64,000 bases of DNA from the NCBI GenBank assembly GCA_963785115.1, contig CAWATY010000004.1, positions 1 through 64,000 of the forward strand, in the 5' to 3' direction. The notes beneath the pieces are model-generated. The model saw only the letters and a program-made list of their open reading frames with translations, was not told the DNA's origin and did not search any database. Shown piece after piece: positions 37,610 through 46,586 of the stretch. This DNA comes from JACCWP01 sp963785115. Lineage in GTDB: Bacteria > Actinomycetota > Actinomycetes > Propionibacteriales > Nocardioidaceae. How positions within the stretch are numbered: position 1 is the first letter of the stretch; every line of letters starts with the position of its first letter. The position numbers were made by a program, and so were the translations under genes.

Positions 37610-39712
37610 ATGCCGTGTCAACGGTCGCGTCAGCAGACGTTGCCCGGCACCCGCCGCGACCTCACCCCGCTTTTCGACCCGCGGTCCGTGGCGATCGTCG
37701 GCGCCAGCGACGACCCCGCCAAGTGGGGTTACGCGCTGGCGTCGCGGCTCCTGGACGGCCCCGGTGAGCGCACCGTGCACCTGGTCAACCGGCGCGGCGG
37801 CCGGGTGCTCGGCCGCCCGGCCCTGCGCAGCCTGGCCGAGCTCGACCCGGCGGCGGGCGTCGACCTGGTCGCGCTGTGCGTACCGGTCGAGGGATTCCTG
37901 GCCGCGGTCGACGACGCGCTCGCCGTCGGCGCACGGGCCCTGGTGGCCGTCACCGCGGGTCTGGCCGAGCTGGGGCCAGAGGGCGCGCGCATCCAGCAGC
38001 AGGCGGTGACCCGGGTACGAGCCGCCGGCGCCGTCATGGTCGGGCCGAACTGCCTCGGCCTCGACGACACCAGCACCGGGTTGCAGCTGTCCAGCGAGGT
38101 GCTGGCACCCGGCCACGTGGCGGTGCTCAGCCAGAGCGGCAACCTGGTGATCGACCTCGACGGACTGCTGCGCGCCGAGGACATGGGCATCTCGCGGTTC
38201 GTGTCGTTGGGCAACCAGGCCGACCTCACCGTGGTCGAGCTGATGCGCTCGTGCGTGGCGCACGACCCGACGACGGCGGTCGCCGTCTACGCCGAGGACG
38301 TCGTCGACGGTCGCGGATTCGTCGCCGCCGCTCGCGAGCTCGACGCCGCGGGCAAGCCGGTCGTGCTGCTCGCCCCCGGCCGGACCGATGCCGCCACCCG
38401 CGGCGCGGCCTCGCACACCGGTTCGTTGACCACCGGTTGGCGCGTCGTGGACGCGGCGTGCGCGGCGGGCGGCGTGCACCGGGTCGAGTCGCCGACCCAG
38501 CTGGTCGACGTGCTGGTCGCGCTGAGTGGCCCGCGCCGGGCCAGCGGGCGGCAGGTGGCCGTGCTGACCGACGGCGGTGGGCACGGCGCCATCGCGGCCG
38601 ACGCGCTGGGCGCGGCGGGCCTGCGGGCCGGCCTGCTGTCGCCGGGCCTCGGCGAGCGGCTCACCGCTGCGCTGTGGGCGCAGTCGACGGTGTCGAACCC
38701 GGTCGACCTGGCGGGGGTGGGGGAGCAGGACCCGATGTCCTTCGGCCGGGCGCTCGGGGTGCTGCTCGAGTCGGACGAGGTCGACGCAGTGCTGCTCACC
38801 GGCACCTTCGGCTGCTACCAGGAGCCGATCACCCCGAGCCTGGCCGCCCCCGAGCGGGCCGCCGCGGTCGACCTGGCCCGGCGGACGACCGCGCAGGCCA
38901 AGCCGGTGGTGGTGCACACCGTCTACCCGCACAGTGCGTCGGTGCGCATCCTGCGAGAGGCCGGCATCCCCGTGCACCGCGACGCCGGCCGGGCCGCGCT
39001 GGCCCTCGCTGCCGCCTGCGCCGTCCCTGGCCCGCCCTGCACCGACGACCTCGCGCTGCCGCCGCCGGCGGCGCCTATGCCCGCGACCGGTTACACCGAC
39101 GTCCGTTTCGTGCTCACTGCCGCGGGCGTGCCCTTCCCGCCGGCCCGAACGGTGCACGACGAGGCGGGGCTACGGAAGGTGCTCGCCGATCCCGGCCTCG
39201 GTCGTCCGGTGGTGCTCAAGGCGCTCGGGCAGCTGCACAAGTCCGAGGGCGGTGGAGTGGTGCTCGGCCTGAACGACGAGGAGTCCGTCGTCGCCGCGTA
39301 CCGGGGTGTCGTGGCCCGGCTGGCGCCGCCGGCGGTGTCTGTCGAGCAGCAGGCGGACACCACCCGTGGCGTCGAGCTGATCGTCGGCAGCCGGCTCGAC
39401 CCCCGGTTCGGTCCGGTCCTCGCGGTCGGCCTCGGCGGTGTGTTCACCGAGGTGCTCGACGACGTGGCCGTCGCTCTGGGCCCGGTGTCGACCGCCACGG
39501 CCACCGCGCTGCTGCGGTCGCTGCGGGGTGCGCCGCTGCTGACCGGCGCCCGCGGCCGACCGTCGGTCGACCTGGACGCACTCGCGACCGCCGTCGCACG
39601 GATCTCGTACGTCGCCGCCGAGCACCCCGAGCTCGCGGAGCTCGAGGTGAACCCGTTGCTCGCCACCATCGACGGCGTGATCGGGCTGGACGCCCGGGCC
39701 GTCCCCCGCTGA
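37610..39712 (+). CDS. Acyl-CoA synthetase, NDP-forming acetate--CoA ligase family
   Basis: The 700-aa protein fuses a CoA-binding/succinyl-CoA-synthetase-like half with an ATP-grasp half. The first half has PLFDPRSVAIVGASDDPAKWG, MVGPNCLGLDDTST, VLSQSGNLVIDLDGLLRAED and the phosphohistidine loop in AASHTGSLTTGW. The ATP-grasp half is at about 480-700 (VVLKALGQLHKSEGGGVVLG, ELIVGSRLDPRFGPVLAVGL, LAELEVNPLLA). It activates a carboxylic acid to a CoA thioester. ATG 37610 lies seven bases after a -10-like element, so the mRNA may be leaderless. The acyl-CoA dehydrogenase gene follows. Confidence 0.9.
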   Translation: MPCQRSRQQTLPGTRRDLTPLFDPRSVAIVGASDDPAKWGYALASRLLDGPGERTVHLVNRRGGRVLGRPALRSLAELDPAAGVDLVALCVPVEGFLAAVDDALAVGARALVAVTAGLAELGPEGARIQQQAVTRVRAAGAVMVGPNCLGLDDTSTGLQLSSEVLAPGHVAVLSQSGNLVIDLDGLLRAEDMGISRFVSLGNQADLTVVELMRSCVAHDPTTAVAVYAEDVVDGRGFVAAARELDAAGKPVVLLAPGRTDAATRGAASHTGSLTTGWRVVDAACAAGGVHRVESPTQLVDVLVALSGPRRASGRQVAVLTDGGGHGAIAADALGAAGLRAGLLSPGLGERLTAALWAQSTVSNPVDLAGVGEQDPMSFGRALGVLLESDEVDAVLLTGTFGCYQEPITPSLAAPERAAAVDLARRTTAQAKPVVVHTVYPHSASVRILREAGIPVHRDAGRAALALAAACAVPGPPCTDDLALPPPAAPMPATGYTDVRFVLTAAGVPFPPARTVHDEAGLRKVLADPGLGRPVVLKALGQLHKSEGGGVVLGLNDEESVVAAYRGVVARLAPPAVSVEQQADTTRGVELIVGSRLDPRFGPVLAVGLGGVFTEVLDDVAVALGPVSTATATALLRSLRGAPLLTGARGRPSVDLDALATAVARISYVAAEHPELAELEVNPLLATIDGVIGLDARAVPR

Positions 39713-39726
39713 CCGAGGAGCCACTC

Positions 39727-40917
39727 GTGGACCTGTGTTACACCGCCGACCAGGCAGCCCTGCAGGACCGGGCAGCCGACTACGCCCGGCTGCTGTTCGC
39801 GCACGAGGACGCCGTCGAGTCGTCCGGCGGCCAGCTCGCCGACGACGTCCAGCGCACGCTCGAGCAGGCGGCTCGCGACGCTGGCCTGTGGGCGGTCAAC
39901 ATGCCGGTCGAGTGGGGCGGCACCGGGCTGTCGGTGCTTGAGCGGATGATCGTGCAGGAGCAGATCGGCAAGGCCACCAACTGCCTGTGGGACTTCTGCT
40001 GGTGGCCGGCCAACGTGCTGGCGTACGGCACCGAGCAGCAGCGCGAGCGCTACCTGCTGCCGGTCATCCGCGGCGAGCGGCGCGACGCGTTCGCCGTGAC
40101 GGAGCCCGAGGCAGGCAGCGACGCCGGCAGCATCCGCACCACCGCCACCCGGGTCGACGGTGGCTGGCAGATCGACGGCGAGAAGTGGTTCGTCACCTGT
40201 GGTGACGTCGCCGACTTCCTCATCGTGCACGCCAACGCGGTCACCGACCAGGACGGCCCGGGCGAGCCCACCCTGTTCCTCGTCGACAAGGACCTGCCGG
40301 GGGTCACGATCCTGCACACACCGCGGTTCATGCACACGACCGTCTTCGGGCACCCGCAGATCGGATTCGACGGCGTCCGGGTCGACGACGACGCGGTCCT
40401 GGGAGGCATCGGCCAGGGCTTCGCGCTCACCAAGGAGTGGTTCACCGAGGAGCGGCTGTCGATCGCCGCCCGGGCAATCGGCGCGGCCGAGCGCGGGCTC
40501 GAGCTGGCCCGGGACTGGGCGGTGCAACGGCACCAGTTCGGCCAGCCGATCGCGGCCTTCCAGCTGGTGCAGCAGATGCTGGCCGACTCGGCGGTCGACA
40601 TCGCGGTCAACCGGGCGTACTACCACCAGGTCGCGGGCGAGATCGACGCCGGCCTCGACGCCAAGCAGGCGCACGCCAAGGCGTCGATCGCCAAGCTGTC
40701 TGCCAGCGAGGCCGCGGGCCGGGTGATCGACCGTTGCGTCCAGCTGTTCGGCGGCCGGGGCTACGACCGGGCGAACCCGGTCGAGCGGCTCTACCGCGAG
40801 CTACGGGTCGACCGGATCTGGGAGGGGACCAGCGAGATCCAGCGGCTGATCGTGGCCAACGAGCTGATCAAGCGCGGCACCGGTGTGCTGCGGCTGACCA
40901 GGGCTGCCCTGACCTGA
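39727..40917 (+). CDS. Acyl-CoA dehydrogenase family protein
   Basis: The 396-aa flavoprotein shows FAVTEPEAGSDAGSIRTTAT, GEKWFVTCGDVADFLIVHA, WFTEERLSIAARAIGAAERG, RHQFGQPIAAFQLVQQMLAD, CVQLFGGRGYDRANPVERLY and a C-terminal RIWEGTSEIQRLIVANELI. The catalytic base is probably the Glu in WEGTSE. GTG 39727 follows GAGGAG. It should oxidise the CoA thioester made by the upstream ligase, so this arm looks like a two-step degradation of a short acid linked to amine catabolism. Confidence 0.92.
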   Translation: MDLCYTADQAALQDRAADYARLLFAHEDAVESSGGQLADDVQRTLEQAARDAGLWAVNMPVEWGGTGLSVLERMIVQEQIGKATNCLWDFCWWPANVLAYGTEQQRERYLLPVIRGERRDAFAVTEPEAGSDAGSIRTTATRVDGGWQIDGEKWFVTCGDVADFLIVHANAVTDQDGPGEPTLFLVDKDLPGVTILHTPRFMHTTVFGHPQIGFDGVRVDDDAVLGGIGQGFALTKEWFTEERLSIAARAIGAAERGLELARDWAVQRHQFGQPIAAFQLVQQMLADSAVDIAVNRAYYHQVAGEIDAGLDAKQAHAKASIAKLSASEAAGRVIDRCVQLFGGRGYDRANPVERLYRELRVDRIWEGTSEIQRLIVANELIKRGTGVLRLTRAALT

Positions 40918-40929
40918 GCCGCCGCCCGG

Positions 40930-43059
40930 CTACGTCTGGGTCGCCAGGACCAACGGGTACACCGCCGCCGCTCCCGCCTGCCGCAGCGCCCGTGCCGTGA
41001 CCGCGAGCGTCCAGCCGGTGACGACCTGGTCGTCGAGCAGCAGCACCCGCCTGTCCCGGACGGCGTCGGGGTCGCGCAGCGCGTAGCGGCCGGACACCAC
41101 CGCCAGCCGCTGCGCGGAGTTCATCGCACCGGCGCCGGTGGTCGCGTTCCCGGAGACCGCGAAGCCGGTGAGCACCGGCAGCCCGGTGAAGCGCGCCATG
41201 CCGTCGACCAGGTGCGCGACCAGCAGCGGGCGGCTGAGCGAGTCGATGCCCACGATTCCGTCGGGTCGTTCGCCGGGCTGGAGGTCCCACGCGCCGAGCA
41301 CGTCGGCCAGCGCGTGCCGCAACGGCACCGGGACCTCACCGTCCGGCCCGCCGAACAGCTCGCGCAGCCGGCCGCCCCAGCCCAGGTCGGTGAGCCGCGC
41401 CACGGCGCGGCCCGGTTCGGCCTGCTCGTCGGCCGGGATCTTGCCCCGCAGGTCGACCCCGAGGTTCGTCATCGCGCTCGGCCACATCCGGCGCGGCTCG
41501 ACGCTCACCCCCGGGCGGCTCAGCCGGGCGGTGGCCTCGTCGACGGCGGCCGTGTCGGTGCTGCGGTCCAGGTCGAGCCCGCCGCAGTTGTCGCAGCGCC
41601 CGCAGGGCTCCGCCCCGGGGTCGTCGAGGGCCTCGCGCAGGTACTGCAGCCGGCAGGTCGTCGCCGCGGCGTACGCGAGCATCGAGTCCTGCTCGGCCTT
41701 GCGGGTCGCCGCCACTCGGGCGTAGCGGTCGGCGTCGTACTCCCAGTCCTGCCCGGTGGCCTCCCACCCACCGCGCACCCGGCGGACGGCACCGTCGACG
41801 TCGAGGACCTTGAGCATGGCCTCGAGCCGGGTACGGCGCAGCGGCACGTACGTCTCCAGCGTCGCCGTCGACATCGGGCCGCCCTCGTCGGCGAGCACCT
41901 GCAGCGCCTGCCGGACGTCGCGGGCCGGGGGAAACGCGAGCGAGCCGAAGTAGTCCCACACGTCGCGGTCCTCGCGGCCGGGCAGCAGCACCACGGTCGC
42001 CTGCTCCACGCCGCGTCCGGCGCGGCCGACCTGCTGGTAGTACGCGATCGGGCTCGGCGGTGCGCCGAGGTGCACCACGAACCCGAGATCGGGCTTGTCG
42101 AAGCCCATGCCGAGCGCCGACGTCGCGACCAGCGCCTTGACCCGGTTCTGCAGCAGGTCGTCCTCGGCGGCCAGCCGCTCGGCCTGCTCGGTCTGGCCCG
42201 AGTAGGCCGCCACCTCGACGCCGTGTCGGCGCAGGTGGTCGGCGACGACCTGGGTGGCGGCGACGGTGAGGCAGTAGACGATCCCGGAGCCGGGCAGCCC
42301 GTCGACGTGCTCGGCCAGCCAGGCCAGCCGGTCGGCCTGGCGGGGCAGGTCGACCACGCCGAGCCGCAGCGACTCGCGATCGAGGCTGCCCCGCAGCACC
42401 AGCACGTCGGTGAGCGTCCGCTCGCCGGAGACGCTGAGCTGCTCGGCGACGTCGGCCGTCACGCGTGCGTTGGCGGTCGCCGTGGTCGCGAGGACCGGGA
42501 TGCCGTCGGGGAGGTCGGCCAGCAGCGTCCGGATCCGCCGGTAGTCGGGACGGAAGTCGTGCCCCCAGTCGGAGATGCAGTGCGCCTCGTCGATGACCAG
42601 CAGCCCGGCGCCCGCGGCCAGGTCGGGGAGCACCCGGTCGCGGAACTCGGGATTGTTCAGCCGCTCGGGGCTCACCAGCAGCACGTCGACGTCGCCGCGG
42701 CCGATCGCGTCGTACGTCTCCTGCCACGCCTCCGGGTTCGCGGAGTTGACCGTGACCGCGCGGATCCCGGCCCGCTCGGCCGCCCGGATCTGGTTGCGCA
42801 TCAGCGCCAGCAGCGGCGAGACGATGACCGTCGGCCCGGCAGCGGCTCGTGCCGGGTCGTCGGATCCGGGGTGCCGCAGCAGCGCGGTCGCGACGAAGTA
42901 GACCGCCGACTTGCCCCACCCGGTGCGCTGCACGACCAGCGCGCGCCGGCGACCCACGACCAGCGCCTCGACGGCGGTCCACTGGTCGTCGCGCAGCCGC
43001 GCGTCGTCGTCGCCGACGAGGGCGCGCAGGTGTGCCTCGGCCTCCTCGCGCAGGGTCAC
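40930..43059 (-). CDS. RecQ-family DNA helicase with C-terminal phosphoribosyltransferase-like domain
   Basis: The 709-aa protein starts at GTG 43059. The helicase core has RDDQWTAVEALVVGRRRALV, the Walker A variant QRTGWGKSAVYFVATALL, VIDEAHCISDWGHDFRPDY and an arginine-finger region YYQQVGRAGRGVEQATVVLL. A zinc-binding RecQ module has CRLQYLREAL and PCGRCDNCGG. There is no HRDC domain. Instead the last roughly 160 residues carry PDGIVGIDSLSRPLLVAHLV and a PRPP-loop-like RRVLLLDDQVVTGWTLAVTA typical of type I phosphoribosyltransferases. The fusion suggests a link between DNA repair and nucleotide signals. The gene lies 12 bases from the convergent acyl-CoA dehydrogenase gene. Confidence 0.88.
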   Translation of the reverse strand: MTLREEAEAHLRALVGDDDARLRDDQWTAVEALVVGRRRALVVQRTGWGKSAVYFVATALLRHPGSDDPARAAAGPTVIVSPLLALMRNQIRAAERAGIRAVTVNSANPEAWQETYDAIGRGDVDVLLVSPERLNNPEFRDRVLPDLAAGAGLLVIDEAHCISDWGHDFRPDYRRIRTLLADLPDGIPVLATTATANARVTADVAEQLSVSGERTLTDVLVLRGSLDRESLRLGVVDLPRQADRLAWLAEHVDGLPGSGIVYCLTVAATQVVADHLRRHGVEVAAYSGQTEQAERLAAEDDLLQNRVKALVATSALGMGFDKPDLGFVVHLGAPPSPIAYYQQVGRAGRGVEQATVVLLPGREDRDVWDYFGSLAFPPARDVRQALQVLADEGGPMSTATLETYVPLRRTRLEAMLKVLDVDGAVRRVRGGWEATGQDWEYDADRYARVAATRKAEQDSMLAYAAATTCRLQYLREALDDPGAEPCGRCDNCGGLDLDRSTDTAAVDEATARLSRPGVSVEPRRMWPSAMTNLGVDLRGKIPADEQAEPGRAVARLTDLGWGGRLRELFGGPDGEVPVPLRHALADVLGAWDLQPGERPDGIVGIDSLSRPLLVAHLVDGMARFTGLPVLTGFAVSGNATTGAGAMNSAQRLAVVSGRYALRDPDAVRDRRVLLLDDQVVTGWTLAVTARALRQAGAAAVYPLVLATQT

Positions 43060-43069
43060 GTGCGCCGGC

Positions 43070-43987
43070 TCATGCGTGGTGGGCGGCCTCGTGCGCCTGG
43101 TGGCCGAGCGGCTCGAGCTGGAAGGTGCAGTGGGCGATGTCGAAATGGCCGGCCAGGCACTCGCCCAGCCGGTCCAGCACCTGGCCGGAGCGACCCTGGG
43201 CGATGCAGTCGTCGTCGACCACCACGTGCGCCGAGAGCACCGGGACACCGCTGGTGATCACCCAGGCGTGCAGGTCGTGCACGTCGACCACGCCGTCCAC
43301 CTCGCGGATGTGGTCGCGCACATGGTCGAGGTCGACCCCCCGCGGCGTGGCCTCGAGCAGCACGTCGAGGACCTGTCGCAGCAGTCCCCACGCCCGGGGC
43401 AGGATCATCACCCCGATCGCGGCGGACGCCACGACGTCGGCGCGGGTCCAGCCGGTGGCGGCGATCACGACGGCGGCGACCACGACCGCTGTCGACCCGA
43501 GCAGGTCGCCGAGCACCTCCAGGTAGGCGCCGCGCAGGGTGAGGCTGCCGCGCTGGCCGTCGCGCAGCAGCAGCAGGCAGCCTGCGTTGGCAGCGGCGCC
43601 CAGCAGGGCGACCCCGAGCATCAGCCCGGTCTCGACGTCCGGCGGCTCCGACCACCGGGTGGATGCCTCGACGAGGACCCAGCAGCCGATGCCGCCAAGG
43701 ACCAGCGCGTTGGCCAGCGCCGCCAGGATCTCGGCACGTTGCATGCCGTACGTGCGGGCGTTGGTCGGCGGCCGGGCGGCCAACCCGACGGCCAGCAGCG
43801 CGACTGCGATCCCGGCCGCGTCGGTGATCATGTGACCGGCATCGGCGAGCAGCGCGAGGGAGCCGGCCAGCAGCCCGCCCACCACTTGGGCGAGGGCGAC
43901 GACAACGGTGATGACCAGGACGGCGGCGAGGCGGCTGCGGTGCGACGCGGCGGCGGTCGCGGGTCCGTGCCCGTGTCCCGGGCCCAT
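43070..43987 (-). CDS. Cation diffusion facilitator (zinc/cobalt efflux) protein
   Basis: The 305-aa membrane protein begins MGPGHGHGPA (short His-rich start). It has the CDF metal site residues in GSLALLADAGHMITDAAGIA and a second HD-type site region around YLEVLGDLLGSTAVVVAAV. Six membrane helices are followed by a cytoplasmic ferredoxin-like domain (VDGVVDVHDLHAWVITSGVP, LSAHVVVDDD). It should export Zn2+ or a related ion in exchange for protons. ATG 43987 shares one base with the stop of a preceding mini-ORF. It is divergent from the histidine kinase. Confidence 0.92.
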   Translation of the reverse strand: MGPGHGHGPATAAASHRSRLAAVLVITVVVALAQVVGGLLAGSLALLADAGHMITDAAGIAVALLAVGLAARPPTNARTYGMQRAEILAALANALVLGGIGCWVLVEASTRWSEPPDVETGLMLGVALLGAAANAGCLLLLRDGQRGSLTLRGAYLEVLGDLLGSTAVVVAAVVIAATGWTRADVVASAAIGVMILPRAWGLLRQVLDVLLEATPRGVDLDHVRDHIREVDGVVDVHDLHAWVITSGVPVLSAHVVVDDDCIAQGRSGQVLDRLGECLAGHFDIAHCTFQLEPLGHQAHEAAHHA

Positions 43988-44048
43988 CAGCTGGCCCCCA
44001 TCAGTGCGGCCGAGCCTGCTCGACCACGCGGGCCATGGGACGATGCTA
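43987..44048 (-). promoter_or_regulatory. Efflux-gene leader with two tandem mini-ORFs
   Basis: On the minus strand a -10-like TAGCAT (44048-44043) is followed six bases later by ATG 44036. That ATG opens an 11-residue ORF (MARVVEQARPH) ending TGATG at 44001. A second, four-residue ORF (MGAS) runs from 44001 and ends TGATG at 43987, where the efflux gene starts. The three starts are chained by stop-start overlaps, so translation of the transporter may depend on upstream translation. Confidence 0.45.
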
Positions 44049-44133
44049 CTGCTGGCGCGGAAGTCGCGTCGATTCCGTCGTCACAGCGACCCAGGACCCC
44101 GGTTGCTCGGCCCGACACCGTCCTGGAGCGTAG

Positions 44134-45903
44134 ATGGTCTCTTCCGGCGTGCTGCCCGGGCTCGGCACGGTCCTCCGCCCGCCCAGCCGGCCGGTGGCGT
44201 GGGCGCTGGGACTGGTGGCCTGCGTCGCGGGCGCGGCGGTCATCGCGGTCGCGGTCACCAGCGCCGCCCTGGGGGCCGACCTGGGCGAGCCGGTGATCGC
44301 GATCCTCAACGCCTGGCTGATCGTGTCGTACGTCGGCGGCGGCCTGGTCGCGTGGCGACGCCGGCCGGCCAGCCGGTTCGGGCCGTTGATGGTCGCCGCC
44401 GGCGTGGCGAGCTTCCTGGCCGACCTCGCCTGGATCGCCCCGGACGCGCTGTTCACGGTCGGGCAGGCGCTCGACTTCCTGGTGCCGGTGCTGTTCATGC
44501 ACGTCTTCCTGGCCTTCCCCAGTGGCCGGCTGCACGGCCGCCTCGAGCAGGCACTGGTCGGCGGCGGCTACCTGCTCGCGGTCGGGCTGCAGGTCGTGCG
44601 GATGGCGTTCGGAGGGTTCGGGTCGGGGACCCTCGTCGAGATCGTGTCCGGACCGGGCGCGGGAGAACGGACGACCGGGATCCTGTTGGTCGCGCTGAGC
44701 GGCGTCTCCCTCGCCGCGGTGGGTGTCCTGCTGCTGCGACGCCGGCAGGCGGGCCGCCCGCTGCGGCTCTCGCAGCGCTTGCTGGTCGGCTCGTTCGCCC
44801 TCGGCCTGGTGGCGATCGCCGGCCTCTTCCTGTCCCACGTGGCCGGTCTCGCCGTGCCCCAGGTCCGGTGGGCGACCTTCGCCACGCTCGGCCTCGCCCC
44901 GGTCGCCTTCCTGGCCGGGCTGCTGCACGACCGGCTGGCGCAGTCCGCGGTCGGTCATCTCGTCCTCGAGCTCAGCGACGACCCGGCGCCGGTCGACCTG
45001 CGCGAGGCGCTGGTCCGGGCGCTGCGCGACCCGTCGTTGACCCTGGCCTTCTGGCTGCCGGACTTCGAGACCTTCGCCGACCTCGACGGTCACCAGGTGG
45101 TGCTCCCGGTCGGCGACCCGGGCCGGGCCACGACGTTCATCGACCGCGACGGGGTGCACGTCGCGGCGCTGCTGCACGATCCGGCGCTGTCCGACGAGCC
45201 CGCGCTGCTCGATGCCGTCTCCGCGGCGGCAGGGATCGCTCTCGACAACGGACGGTTGCAGGCCGAGCTGCGTGCCCGGCTCGAGGAGCTGCAGGGGTCG
45301 CGGGCGCGGATCGTCGACGCCGGCCAGAACGAGCGCAAGCGGCTGGAGCGCGACCTGCACGACGGCGCCCAGCAGCGCTTGGTCGCCCTGTCGCTCGAGC
45401 TCGGGCTGCTGGAGGAGTCGATGGCGACCGATGCGGACGCCCGGCGCAGGCTCGCCCTGGCCCGCCGCGAGATCGCGACGTCGCTGGAGGAGCTGCGGTC
45501 GGTCGCTCGTGGCCTGCATCCGGCGGTCGTCAGCGGCCACGGCCTCGCGGTCGCGCTGGAGCAGCTGGCCGCGCGGGCCCCGGTGCCGGTACGGCTGAGC
45601 GTCGACATCGGCCAACGGCTGCCGGAGCGGCTCGAGGTCGCGGCCTTCTATCTGGTGTCCGAGGGGCTGGCCAACATCGGCAAGCACGCCGACGCGAGCT
45701 CGGCCTCCATCGACGTGGCCAGCGGGAACGACCGGCTGGTGGTCGAGGTGGTCGACGACGGCGTCGGGGGTGCCCGGACCGCGGCCGGGTCGGGGTTGCG
45801 TGGCCTGGCCGACCGGGTGGAGGCACTGGACGGCCGGCTGCGGGTGTGGAGCCCAGCCGGCGGTGGCACCCGGGTGCGGGCGGAGCTGCCGTGCGCGTCG
45901 TGA
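44134..45903 (+). CDS. Membrane sensor histidine kinase (NarL/LuxR-type partner)
   Basis: The 589-aa protein has about seven or eight hydrophobic segments in residues 1-270 and a divergent GAF-like region at about 290-385. The HisKA_3 phosphoacceptor is in NERKRLERDLHDGAQQRLVA, and a HATPase_c domain has LVSEGLANIGKHADASSASI, VVDDGVGGARTAAGSGLRGL and GTRVRAEL. It likely autophosphorylates on that His and signals to the response regulator whose start lies inside its last codons. The sensed signal is unknown. Location directly upstream of the hydrogenase locus makes control of that locus possible. Confidence 0.9.
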   Translation: MVSSGVLPGLGTVLRPPSRPVAWALGLVACVAGAAVIAVAVTSAALGADLGEPVIAILNAWLIVSYVGGGLVAWRRRPASRFGPLMVAAGVASFLADLAWIAPDALFTVGQALDFLVPVLFMHVFLAFPSGRLHGRLEQALVGGGYLLAVGLQVVRMAFGGFGSGTLVEIVSGPGAGERTTGILLVALSGVSLAAVGVLLLRRRQAGRPLRLSQRLLVGSFALGLVAIAGLFLSHVAGLAVPQVRWATFATLGLAPVAFLAGLLHDRLAQSAVGHLVLELSDDPAPVDLREALVRALRDPSLTLAFWLPDFETFADLDGHQVVLPVGDPGRATTFIDRDGVHVAALLHDPALSDEPALLDAVSAAAGIALDNGRLQAELRARLEELQGSRARIVDAGQNERKRLERDLHDGAQQRLVALSLELGLLEESMATDADARRRLALARREIATSLEELRSVARGLHPAVVSGHGLAVALEQLAARAPVPVRLSVDIGQRLPERLEVAAFYLVSEGLANIGKHADASSASIDVASGNDRLVVEVVDDGVGGARTAAGSGLRGLADRVEALDGRLRVWSPAGGGTRVRAELPCAS

Positions 45904-46535
45904 TCGCCGAGGACAGCGTGCTGTTGCGCGAGGGACTCGAGCGGCTGCTGGACGAGAACGGCGTCGAGGTCGTCGGCAGCTGCGAGACCGCCGGCAGCCT
46001 GCTCACCATGGTCCGCGACCACCAGCCGGACGTCGCCGTCGTCGACATCCGGCTGCCGCCGACGCACAACGACGAGGGCATGCAGGCCGCGCTGGAGATC
46101 CGGTCCCGGCACCCGGACGTCGGGGTGCTCGTGCTGTCGCAGTACGTCGAGATCGGGCTGGCGAAGAAGCTGTTGGCCGACGAGGTCGACGGAGTGGGCT
46201 ACCTGCTCAAGGACCGCATCGCCGACGTCCCGGAGTTCATCGGCGCCGTACGCCGGATCGCCGACGGCGGCTCGGCGATCGACCCGACCATCGTGTCGAC
46301 CCTGCTCGCCAGGAGGCGGGCGAACGACCCGTTCGCCGCGTTGACACCGCGCGAGCGCGACGTCCTGCACCTGATGGCGCAGGGCAGCTCCAACCAGGGA
46401 ATAGCCGACGCACTCGTGCTCACGGTGGGGGCGGTCGAGAAGTACGTCTCCGGCATCTTCGCCAAGCTCGGTCTCCCGTCGAGCGGCAGCGAGTCGCGCC
46501 GGGTGCTCGCGGTGCTGGTCTATCTCAGCTCCTGA
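45891..46535 (+). CDS. LuxR/NarL-family response regulator
   Basis: The 214-aa regulator starts at GTG 45891, overlapping the kinase gene by 13 bases. The receiver domain opens VRVVIAEDSVLLREGLERLL with the phosphorylatable Asp in VAVVDIRLPP and the Lys in VGYLLKDRIADV. The LuxR helix-turn-helix is FAALTPRERDVLHLMAQGSS through VGAVEKYVSGIFAKLGL. The gene stops 51 bases before hypA. It is a candidate regulator of the hydrogenase genes by position only. Confidence 0.92.
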   Translation: MRVVIAEDSVLLREGLERLLDENGVEVVGSCETAGSLLTMVRDHQPDVAVVDIRLPPTHNDEGMQAALEIRSRHPDVGVLVLSQYVEIGLAKKLLADEVDGVGYLLKDRIADVPEFIGAVRRIADGGSAIDPTIVSTLLARRRANDPFAALTPRERDVLHLMAQGSSNQGIADALVLTVGAVEKYVSGIFAKLGLPSSGSESRRVLAVLVYLSS

Positions 46536-46574
46536 GCCCTCCCGCGACCACTCCCGCTGACCGAGCGCATGTCG

Positions 46575-46580
46575 TAGCGT
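46575..46580 (+). promoter_or_regulatory. Leaderless-type -10 element before hypA
   Basis: TAGCGT ends six bases before the hypA ATG at 46587. The arrangement matches the elements before the DUF72 gene, the GGDEF gene and the CoA-ligase gene, where a TANNNT hexamer lies six or seven bases before the start codon. Confidence 0.45.
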
Positions 46581-46586
46581 GGCCAG

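Noticed and set aside
36863..39157. 764-aa version of the TetR protein reaching into the CoA-ligase gene
   Set aside because: The TetR fold begins only at GTG 37549; the extra N-terminal part is antisense to the ligase and crosses the promoter palindrome.
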